Below are positions 13,372-22,466 of a DNA stretch of 64,000 nucleotides, piece after piece (positions within the stretch are counted from its first letter, which is position 1; each line of letters begins with the position of its first letter). The stretch covers positions 231,018 to 295,017 of the forward strand of contig QAOA01000936.1 of NCBI GenBank assembly GCA_003255065.1, written 5' to 3'. Source of the DNA: Cercis canadensis (lineage: Eukaryota; Streptophyta; Magnoliopsida; Fabales; Fabaceae). The notes beneath the pieces are model-generated. The model was not told where the DNA came from. It did not search any database and worked only from the letters and a program-made list of their open reading frames with translations. The translations under genes and the position numbers were made by a program.

Positions 13372-14372
13372 CAACTAACTACTACCTTAAGCGAGGCGTG
13401 CTTTACAAGCGAGGCTATTACACCCTGCTTTTGAAATGTCTCACCCCGGACCAATCTACCTACGTCCTGCAGGAGATCCATGAAGGAATATGCGGTCACC
13501 ACATAGGGGCCCGATCTTTAGCAGCTAATACCCTCAGAATCGGATACTATTGGACAACCTTGAGGACTGACGCGACCAAGTTTGTGCAAAAATGCGACAA
13601 ATGCCAAAAATTCGTAAACATCCACCTTGCACCACTTACCGACCTTCACGTCGCGGTCGAACTATGACCTTTCTGCCGATGGGGATTAGACCTCCTCGGA
13701 CCTTTTCAATTGGCCTTTGGGCATAAAAAATTCATCATTGTCGCTATTGATTATTTTTTCAAATGGGTCGAAGCCGAGTCTTTGGCCACAATCACGGCTA
13801 AAAATGCTAAAAAGTTTGTTCAAACTTTCATTGTTTGCAGGTTCGGCATCCCCCATACAATAACCACGGACAACGGGACCCAGTTCTCCGACTCAGAGTT
13901 CCGGGCATTTTATGCCAACCTACACATAAGGCTACATTTCACCTCGGTCGAACATCCTCAAGCAAACGGCCAAGTAGAGACGAAAAATCGCATATTACTA
14001 AATGACATCAAAAAAAGATTGGACCAAACCAAGTCCAAATGAGTCGAAGAGCTGCCATGGGTCCTCTGGTCCTACCGAACTACTTCCTAAACCTCTACGG
14101 GCATGTCCCCATACAAGCTAACCTATGAGACCGAAGCTATGATTCCAGTAGAGATCAGAGAACCAACTCGCAGACAAGAACTTTTCCACCCTGATCAAAA
14201 TTTAGAACAACTACAAGTGAATCTTGACCTACTTGATGAAGAAAGAGACAAAGCTCGGATCCGCGCAATAGCATATAAACAGAAGCTCGCCCGTTACCAC
14301 AATCTCAAAAAGGCTATCTCATTCTTCGTAAAGCGACCATCACAAGAAAACACCAGAATGAGGGAAAGCTAG
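13290..14372 (+). pseudogene. Retrotransposon integrase, interrupted
   Basis: The zinc-binding region is visible as HHIGARS and CDKCQKF near 13497-13612. The catalytic core shows GLDLLGPF, TTDNGTQFSD and GQVETKNR, giving the D-D-E triad at about 13690, 13870 and 13976. Breaks include a stop after the zinc region near 13665-13667, a stop at 14040-14042 and another near 14087. A C-terminal part (MSPYKLTYETEAMIP) resumes at 14103. Confidence 0.85.
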
Positions 14373-14516
14373 CACCAAATTGGTAAGACCCTTACCGAAT
14401 CCACGAGGCACTCGGGAAATTGGCATACAAGCTAGGGAGATCACATCCCTAGAACTTGAAATGTACTAAATCTTCGCCAATATATACAATGAAGTTTCCT
14501 ACATCTATGCAGTAAA

Positions 14517-14765
14517 AGGACCAATGTCCTTAAAAATGCTCTCTCCGAGCTTTATATACAAAGGCTAATGCCCTTAAAAGGACTAATGTTCTTAAAAATG
14601 CTCTCTCCGAACTTTACATACAAGGGCTAATGCCCTTAAAAGGACCAATGTCCTTCAAAATGCTCTCTTCGAGCTTTATATACAAGGGTCAATGCCCTTA
14701 AAATGACCAATGTCCTTCAAAATACTCTCTCCGAGCTTTATATACAAAGGCCAATGCCCTTAAAA
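14517..14765 (+). repeat. 62-bp tandem repeat, four units, in the retrotransposon 3' region
   Basis: Units start near 14517, 14579, 14641 and 14703. Each carries GGACCAATGTCCTT, then AATGCTCTCTCCGA, then TTTATATACAA and AATGCCCTTAAAA. The inner words AAGGACCAATGTCCTT and AAGGGCTAATGCCCTT are themselves imperfect palindromes. The array recurs at about 15213-15463 in the second copy created at the N gap. Confidence 0.85.
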
Positions 14766-14955
14766 GGACGAACGCCCTCTACAGATGTTTTGGTTAAACC
14801 TCGGGCAGTTTCCTAAATAGCTAATATCGGTTAAAAATACATTATCTTTCTCTATGGTATTAATCTCTTCAAAATATTTCTTCTCTGTCCTTCCTCGGGC
14901 AGTTTCCTAAATAGCTAATCTCGATCAAAAATACCTTATCCCTTCACATGGTATT

Positions 14956-14956
14956 N
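14956..14956. other. Single-N gap
   Basis: This N separates the two copies of the 690-bp direct duplication. Confidence 0.95.
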
Positions 14957-15972
14957 TAGCATATAAACAGAAGCTCGCCCGTTACCACAATCTTAAAAAG
15001 GCGATCTCATGCTTCGTAAAGCGACCATCACAAGAAAACACCAGAATGAGGGAAAACTAGCACCAAATTGGGAAGACCCTTACCGAATCCACGAGGCACT
15101 CGGGAAATTGGCATACAAGCTAACAACCATGGAGGGAGATCACATCCCTAGAACTTGAAATGTACTAAATCTTCGCCAATATATACAATGAAGTTTTCTA
15201 CATCTATGCAGTAAAAGGACCAATGTCCTTAAAAATGCTCTCTCCGAACTTTATATACAAGGGCTAATGCCCTTAAAAGGACCAATGTCCTTAAAAATGC
15301 TCTCTCCGAACTTTACATACAAGGGCTAATGCCCTTAAAAGGACCAATGTCCTTCAAAATGCTCTCTTCGAGCTTTATATACAAGGGTCAATGCCCTTAA
15401 AATGATCAATGTCCTTCAAAATACTCTCTCCGAGCTTTATATACAAGGGCCAATGCCCTTAAAAGGACGAACGCCCTCTACAGATGTTTTGGTTAAACCT
15501 CGAGCAGTTTCCTAAATAGCTAATATCGGTTAAAAATACATTATCTTTCTCTATGGTATTAATCTCTTCAAAATATTTCTTCTCTGTCCTTCCTCGGGCA
15601 GTTTCCTAAATAGCTAATCTCGATCAAAAATACCTTATCCCTTCACATGGTATTAACATTTTCATAAATTCTTATTTTATTACGTCCTTACTCGGGCACG
15701 TTATTATTTAGCCAATCCTGATTTAGAGTACCTTATCCGCCTACAAGGTATTTATTTTTCACTTAGTCATTTAGTTTAAAGTTTGTTTTAGTCTAATATC
15801 CTTTCTTCCCCGTCTTTGCTCTCATTCGAGCTCCAAACCATATCTATCCCAAAAATCTCACAACAATATGCAAAACTAGCATAGGGCTAAGCAAACAGAA
15901 GTATCAAGTGAACCCGACTTATATTATTCAAGAGAAAGCTATTACAAGGGAAAAGGAAAAATAAATAAAAAC

Positions 15973-17338
15973 TTATGTATACAAATTACACCCATAGGCT
16001 TTTTCTTGCTCTCGAAGAACATCTTCGTCCTCCGAGGCAGAATTTGCATCTTCGCCCGAGTTGGGGTCCACTCGTAGCTCGGGATCCTCCTCATCCTCTT
16101 CCTCGGTATCCTCCACCAGTTGCCCGTCCTTCACCTTTTTCCAGGGATCCAAGAGCTCAGCATCAATGTTGGGGACCTGTAGCAGGACTTGTTCCAAGCA
16201 CAACTTTAAACCCTTCTCATGAGCATCTGCATAATTGATAGTTATCTTCTGCTCAGTCCGACCCCTCAACCTTGACTTGGACTAGCGAACTCGGTCGAGT
16301 CTCCGAGCCATTTGGCACCAAATTTTGCTCTCCCGAATTTCCGCCGCCCTGCCCAGCTCTTGGCTTATTTTCTTTTCCTCTTTCACTTGGGCTAGCTCGG
16401 CCAAAGCGCTCTCCAGCCGAGTTTGGACGTCTCCTAACTCCCTCTGCGCTTTGCCCAGAGCATCCTGGCAGGACTCCACCGTCTAGGCGTTCTCTACTAT
16501 CAGCTGGGAGATCATCTATATAATTTCCCTATCTTCCCGTATATATTCGTCCAACGCCTGAGCTGGCACCTTATATACATCCCGGCTCCAGCGCAGAGGG
16601 AACCGGGGCCTCAAATCGTCCTTGAGAAAAAATGCCATGGACGGCATAGGACCTGCCTTCCAGGTCGGCACGGTAACTCAGAAGAACCGATCTTTCCAAC
16701 ATTTAGCCGATTCTTCCACTAATTTCATTAATCCTAAGCCACGCCGACCGGCGATATACACAAACTCTTGGTCGGTGTCCTTTACATCTTTTAAAGTAAA
16801 AAAAATAAAAAAAAAATACCTCTACCCTACTCTCTACTGACAGAAGATTACACATTTTTTGGAATGCCTAGAAAAAACCCCAGCCGTTAACATGGAGTTG
16901 GGACGGAGCTGCATTTACCTTCCTAAAAAACTCTATCTCAAAGTTAGATAGGGGTAGCTCGGCTCCGGCCCTCTCCATGTAAGCAGCACTAAAGGTAAAA
17001 AAATCATTTTTGGGACACTGCTCACAAACGGGAGCACTTTTGGGACATGCCTTAACATCGTAACTACTACGACTCGAATCGATTTTATTATTATAATATT
17101 TAAATTCCTGTACAAATTTCGAACGAAGAACAGAAAAGGTATTTCTGACCCTCTCATGAACAAAGGAAGGAATGGAAGGCCGCACAAGGGGTATCTCTAC
17201 ACTATTCTCACTAGAACTAGCCCTTTTCGACCTACAGGGTTCCTTAACAACGCTTGGTTCCCTATCATTAGCGACATCCTTTTCAGCACCTACCCCCTCA
17301 CCAGACGAAAGTACCTCAATACTCTCCAGATAATTCAT
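15973..17338 (-). pseudogene. Antisense frame of the retrotransposon (gypsy-type transposon domain protein), decayed
   Basis: On the minus strand, open segments at 16868-17338, about 16485-16860, 16282-16479 and 15973-16269 read in series as one protein-like sequence. The first segment ends ELPLSNFEIEFFRKVNAAP, which resembles the start of the plant 'putative gypsy type transposon' family (Pfam Transposase_28, from memory). Later parts are coiled-coil-like (LGDVQTRLESALAELAQVK) and very acidic at the C-terminus. A GT near 16884 and an AG near 16787 could bound a small intron. Several TAG/TGA stops interrupt the later part. Antisense frames at this place are known in some Tat-lineage elements; the family match needs a profile search. 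Confidence 0.6.
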
Positions 17339-17920
17339 GGGGTCATCACCATTAACAGACGAACAACTCTCTATACCAAAACACTGCGCAAGAGCTCGGA
17401 GAAGAAAGAAGACCTATGACCCTAAGAGCAGAAAGAGGTAAAATTACCTTCGGACAAAGAGTAACCCGAGCTGAGATCTCACACAGTAGAAATTCTTTTC
17501 ACACCGACCTATGCACCGACCTTAAATTACTTCGTCAAAAGAGTGGAAGGGAGATTCACCAGCCCCTATTTATAAGGTAAGAAAAAACAAATCTGATCGT
17601 TCAATACTTCCCAATCCAACGGTAGACGAGACCGCTGTATTCTATCTCGGGAAGGCCAAACAACGCGCCTCAAACGGCCCTGACACTTCAAGCAACCTAA
17701 ATGATAGCCGCAGCCATGATGGTCATTAATGATCGCCTTTGGCAGCAAGACAAGTGGCATCAATGCCCAGAGTGACGGATGGTCATCATGGCGTCCGGCG
17801 CGTTATTAAAATTTCAAAACTTAACACCTTCCGCCTTCTCCACCTTCCTATCTCGGAACCAAACACTGCCAGCTCGGAATTTCCGTATCTCGACCTCAGC
17901 AAAACCAAAGTCCGAGCTTC

Positions 17921-17940
17921 AAGGGGGGGGGGGGGGCAAG
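17921..17940 (+). other. Polypurine tract with a long G-run
   Basis: An AA plus 14 consecutive G followed by CAAG lies directly before the 3' LTR. Its place and purine content fit the plus-strand primer of the element. The homopolymer is unusually long. Confidence 0.75.
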
Positions 17941-18259
17941 TGTAGATACCTAATATCTCGGCTCATAAAACTTTAAGCCCATTGCGATCAAAGCCCATTA
18001 CCATCAAAGTCCATATCTGAAAATATTCCCTTGACCCTTTAAACCTCCAGATTTCCCTATAAATAGCAGGGACGAAAGGTAATGAAGGGGTCTTCTCCAA
18101 ATCTAGAAGGCTTAAGATTATTAGACTTTTATCTGATATCTTGACATTACTGACTCAAGCATCGGAGCTCGGGCATAAACACCCGACCTTTGTTACACAT
18201 CTTTGCAGGTATTCTCATTTTATCAAGTCTCATCACCAGTACCAAATCAGGCATCGTCA
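17941..18259 (+). repeat. 3' LTR
   Basis: This is the partner of the 5' LTR, equal in length. It is followed by the target-site duplication CCATT at 18260-18264. I counted 15 differences from the 5' copy. Confidence 0.95.
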
Positions 18260-20207
18260 CCATTGAATTAAGTCCATTGATATGTTCGCTATATCTTGAT
18301 AAGTAAAATTTCTCCTTTGGAGATTAATGATATAATTAATGAATCATTAAGTTATATATTTGGGGATAATTTAAAATTCATGATGGAGCATCTATTAATT
18401 GTAGTGTGCCCAATTTTAAAGCTAGCTATAGGGCAACTTATCTACCTTCTAAATTTTTATGTTATCCAAAATAAAAATAAAAATAAAAAAATCATGATGA
18501 TTGAAGACAATAAATTAGTACTAATCAAATTTACGCTTCTCACTTATCCAAAAGAGAAATCAAAATATAATCTGTTTCAAGAGAAAGACGTGAGTTTTTA
18601 ATTTTTTTCCTTGATAAATGATGTGAACAAAAAAAAAAAAAAGTTGTTGAACTACAGCTTAATTCTTCACGGTTCATCTTGTTCAATGAGATGATTACGT
18701 TCATCTAGTTGATGCCACTTGAGAATTTTTCATAGACGATGGGTCTCTTTTGAAATATTAATTTAGACTTGGTCGATGAACTTGATGGAGTTCATAGTCT
18801 CATATTGCTTCAAACTATGTGTCGTACAAAAATATGTCTAATTGATATACCAAATATTAAAAAGTGCTGAACGGATCTAAGCTAAATGAAGAAATAACAA
18901 TGCTATGCTCCCATATATTCTTCAGTTAGGTGTAATTTTGGCATGTGTTTGAGATTGCTCCCAAACTTTCTTATGCAGCCAAAAAAAGTTAAGGTCTCTG
19001 AGTCAAGTTAAGTACTAGGATAATTGAGTGGGTCAGCCCAATTCACACATTAGGCCTTAGCCCCACCTTATATATTAGATTTCTTTATTGGGCCGAATCC
19101 TCATACAGACCCTTGGGCCTGATAATTCAAAAGCCCAAGCTCGATAAGAACTTTTATTTGGTTTAATTGGTACTCTTGGGTCTTTTCTTATGGGTCGTTG
19201 AAGATGGGACAAGGTAGGCACTATAATAGACACATAAAAAACCACTTAATTTAATAACGTATAAAATATTTATAAATTAAATAGATACGTCATGAAATAT
19301 AATTGATGTATAGCGCATATTAATTATTTTAAAATGAATTAAACATCAAATGTAATAAAATTCTCAAGATTATGGGTAGTGTACATTTTCATATATTATT
19401 ACTGTTTTTATTCTTTTTTATTTTCTCATCACATATGTGATGTAGCAAGCAGGTAACTAGAGAGAAAGAAAACAAAAACATTGAGTTCCGCGGAACAATT
19501 CTTTGACAGTTTATTTTTCTGGGCTACGCGTATTTTTGACGGCGTTAGTAGCATATATACGCAAGTTGACTTTATGAGTTGAAGATGAACTTACCTCGAA
19601 AGTTCGTCAAACCGAGTTGTACCTCAATGTTACGTAGACGGTAGAACTACTTGACAATATTAAGGTGTGTTTACTGTTTACATCTAGTAAAGATTTTTTT
19701 TTTTCACGGTCAACTTAGATATTCAGTATCTCAAAATTGAAGCTTAAATTAAAATAAAGTTAACTTATAATTACACTTAAATAAATATATAATTTTTTAT
19801 AATTTATTTCCTCTAATAATATTTTTAATTTTGATAAAATCTCTATTAATTTTTTTTAACTAAATAACATTAGTAAAATATTTTTAACAAGTTTTATAGC
19901 ATCATCAATTACACACCTACTCTACTTTTTGCCCTGCAATTTCACAATGCCGCTTCAGTTAGAGAAGGGGAATTTCCAACGAAAGTTTCAAAAATCAACA
20001 GAAGAAAACAGAAAAACCTTTACGACCTACTCGTTATAAGCAAAGGGACCACTCACTAAGCAAGACTCAGTTACAATCATTCTCTCCTCTTCTCGCTGTA
20101 AACGCTCTCCCTTTGCTCTTCGCCCAAGTATTCTATTCCACCACTCACTTAGCTGCTTCTAGTGCCGCCCGAAACTGAAGTCACCCACTCACCGGTCACC
20201 GGAGAAG
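18260..20207. other. Non-coding stretch between the retrotransposon and the NDR1-like gene
   Basis: The first 340 bases are the right half of duplicated block copy B. The rest is AT-rich with no supported gene; the frame at 18296-18601 is low-complexity. The last 150 bases before 20208 are pyrimidine-rich and probably hold the promoter and 5' UTR of the next gene. Confidence 0.6.
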
Positions 20208-20852
20208 ATGTCGGCATCCGATGGATGCTGCAAGTGTTGTTTCAGTTTCATAATCACTTTGGGTCTCACTGCCTTATTCCTCTGGCTAAGCCTCCGAGTC
20301 GACGAGCCCAAATGCTACATCGATGCATTTTACGTTCCTGCTCTCAACAAATCCTTAAATTCCCAAAATAATCGCACCATTGTCTTCATGGCGGAGTTCA
20401 ATAACGGCAACAAGGACAAGGGGATTCAGTACGACACCGTTAACCTCAACTTCGGGATTTTCGTGGATCAGAATACGACCCGACCGATTGGGAACGCCGC
20501 CATTGATGGGTTCTACCAGGGGCACAAGAAGAAGGCGAAGAAGTGGGGCTCCGTCGATGCTCACGGCGTTAACCGGACGCTGGTGAACGGAAAAGTGTAT
20601 TTCCGGTTGAATTTTACGACGTCCGTTAAGTACAAGATCATGCTGTGGTACACGAAAAGGCATAAGTTGTGGGGAGGGGCAAATGTGGAAATTAACGATT
20701 CCGGTGCCAAAGTCCCTCTGAAAGGAGGCATCAGACTCGGGGCATCCCTACCGAAGATCATCGAATCCGGTGTACCCAAGACTCGCGGATGCTATTGTGC
20801 GCTTCTGGGGTTTTTCGTCAATGTCTTACTCTTCGGGTTTATTTTTGCTTGA
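20208..20852 (+). CDS. NDR1: NDR1-like protein (NDR1/HIN1 family, LEA_2 fold)
   Basis: This single-exon gene encodes 214 residues. It resembles Arabidopsis NDR1 along its length as I recall that protein: a Cys-rich start followed by a membrane segment (FIITLGLTALFLWLSL, about residues 13-28), FY.PALNKS, NKDKGI.YD, and the striking block FYQGHKKKAKKWG. Several N-x-S/T sites are visible. The last 20 residues are hydrophobic, consistent with the GPI-type C-terminus of NDR1. NDR1 sits at the plasma membrane, binds RIN4, and is needed for signalling by coiled-coil NLR receptors; the same role here is inferred. The ATG at 20208 follows GAAG and gives a full-length N-terminus. An overlapping frame at 20162-20371 is a shadow. 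Confidence 0.9.
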   Translation: MSASDGCCKCCFSFIITLGLTALFLWLSLRVDEPKCYIDAFYVPALNKSLNSQNNRTIVFMAEFNNGNKDKGIQYDTVNLNFGIFVDQNTTRPIGNAAIDGFYQGHKKKAKKWGSVDAHGVNRTLVNGKVYFRLNFTTSVKYKIMLWYTKRHKLWGGANVEINDSGAKVPLKGGIRLGASLPKIIESGVPKTRGCYCALLGFFVNVLLFGFIFA

Positions 20853-21282
20853 CTAGTGTTCTTTATTTTTTTTGTATTTTTTTATTTCATTCGGGATCTG
20901 TCTAAGAAGAAGATACGACCAATTTACTTCTGACACGTTGTAGCCGAAGGAGAAATGTATACGTTGGAAGTTGTCGATTTGTACGGTAAAAGAAAAAAAG
21001 ACAAAGAACGGGATTATTTGCCCCTTCCATTTATTGGGGGTTTTTTTTTATTGGGAATAATAAATTATTGGAGACCTTTGATTGAGAAAAGTTAATTAGT
21101 TCTTGATGACCAGTTTATAATAATATTAGTGTTTCTTCAACATTCAATTATTATTTTTTAGATATTTTAAATATTTATATAGTATGTTATATTATATAGA
21201 AATAGTCATTATATGAATGACATGAATACAAATTAATTATTTTTAAGTTTGTTTAAAAAAAATTATATTTTATATTCAATAA

Positions 21283-21630
21283 ATTATATTTTATATCTAA
21301 TAAAATATAAAAATTATATCTACTTGTCACATAATTATAATATGACATACTCATGTAATATTATAAAATTTCTGTTTTCTAATTATTGAATAATGTAATG
21401 TATGGGGGAAAAGTGTGCATTTAATCATAATATTGTTAGAGTGATAAGCAAAATGCATTATATTTTATATCTAATAAAATATAAAAATTATATCTACTTA
21501 TCACATAATTATAATATGACATACTCATGTAATATTATAAAATTTCTGTTTTCTAATTATTGAATAATGTAATGTATGGGGGAAAAGTGTGCATTTAATC
21601 ATAATATTGTTAGAGTGATAAGCAAAATGC
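21283..21630 (+). repeat. 174-bp tandem duplication
   Basis: Unit 1 (21283-21456) and unit 2 (21457-21630) abut with no N between them. Both start ATTATATTTTATATCTAATA and end GATAAGCAAAATGC. I see one difference (ACTTGTCAC against ACTTATCAC). It is a recent tandem duplication or an assembly duplicate. Confidence 0.9.
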
Positions 21631-21758
21631 TCATATGAGGAAAAGAAAAATGAAGAATTCATAATTGGTAAAAACTAGTTCGCAATGCATAGGAATGTTA
21701 AATGAGGATTGAGAAGAAAAAAAATAGAAAAGAGTAACTGCACGTAAAAGAGAGAGAG

Positions 21759-21831
<73 letters not shown>
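21759..21831. repeat. Long A homopolymer (about 73 bp) after an AG microsatellite
   Basis: AGAGAGAG is followed by more than 70 consecutive A. The length should be treated as uncertain. Sequence just downstream (21838-21912) resembles the start of the window (about 34-100), so the run may border a dispersed repeat. Confidence 0.85.
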
Positions 21832-21834
<3 letters not shown>

Positions 21835-22466
21835 ATAAGATAAGGGAGCAAATAACATTATCTTTGATAGACATACTCTCAAGAAAAATACTCTCAATTA
21901 GTTATATATAAGAATATGACAAGCCTTGTTATAAATTACATAGTTTGATAAGTCAAGTGAATATTTGTTTTAGAGAGAGATTTGTGTTGGGCCAAAATAG
22001 TTAGAATTACGAAGAAGTGAGTTCATTTGGTATTATCATAAAATTTTCTGGCCAAACAGGGGGAAAAAGTGGGGAAAGTTCTTGGTTGCTAACGATAGTA
22101 TGATTTTTTCTTTTTGGTAAACAGATAATAGTAAGCTTTGAATTTTGAAGGAATTTGACCCACACGAAAACGTGTACCTATTGACAAAAAATTGCTGGTT
22201 TCTAACAAATTCCCCACCTGAGAAAAGGAAATATTCTCATTTGTCACGTACAATGATAACTATAACTTAATCCCAAAGTTCTTTTTCCTTTTTTCACGAT
22301 TCATCCAGACATACATAACAACAAAAATGTACACCTAATGTCTAGTTCCACACCACCATGAACTTTTAAGCTAATGATTGGCACCAAAGACTACAAGGGA
22401 GATTGGTGCAGAATCTATAACATATATCCACTGTTATTCTTGATGATATATTACAAGTACTCTGAT

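Larger units (their letters stand above)
14269..15654 (+). repeat. Direct duplication of about 690 bp around a single-N gap inside the retrotransposon
   Basis: Copy 1 (14269-14955) and copy 2 (14957-15654) start TAGCATATAAACAGAAGC and end CACATGGTATT, with one N between them. They are near-identical but not exact: copy 2 carries about ten extra bases after the word GCATACAAGCTA, and a few single-base differences. I read this as two overlapping contigs joined without merging, possibly from different haplotypes or from two copies of the element. Confidence 0.75.
8703..18259 (+). mobile_element. Ty3/gypsy LTR retrotransposon, Tat-type, non-autonomous through decay
   Basis: The element has two 319-bp LTRs (8703-9021 and 17941-18259) that both start TG and end CA, and a 5-bp target-site duplication CCATT (8698-8702 and 18260-18264). 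Coding order on the plus strand is gag, protease, reverse transcriptase, RNase H, a second RNase H-like domain, integrase. That is gypsy order, and the extra RNase H domain is typical of the Tat lineage. An antisense frame lies between integrase and the 3' LTR. By hand count the LTRs differ at 15 of 319 positions, 12 of them transitions. In-frame stops interrupt gag, RT, RNase H, integrase and the antisense frame, so the copy cannot encode its own proteins. A 690-bp internal duplication at an N gap inflates the length. Confidence 0.95.
20853..22466. other. Non-coding spacer between NDR1-like and ABCB genes
   Basis: The spacer lies between two gene 3' ends. It contains the 174-bp tandem duplication (21283-21630) and the A-run (21759-21831), described separately. 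No gene is supported; the frame at 21631-21897 is just the complement of the A-run. Confidence 0.6.

Noticed and set aside
21631-21897. 88-codon minus-strand frame with a long Phe run
   Set aside because: It is only the complement of the A homopolymer.
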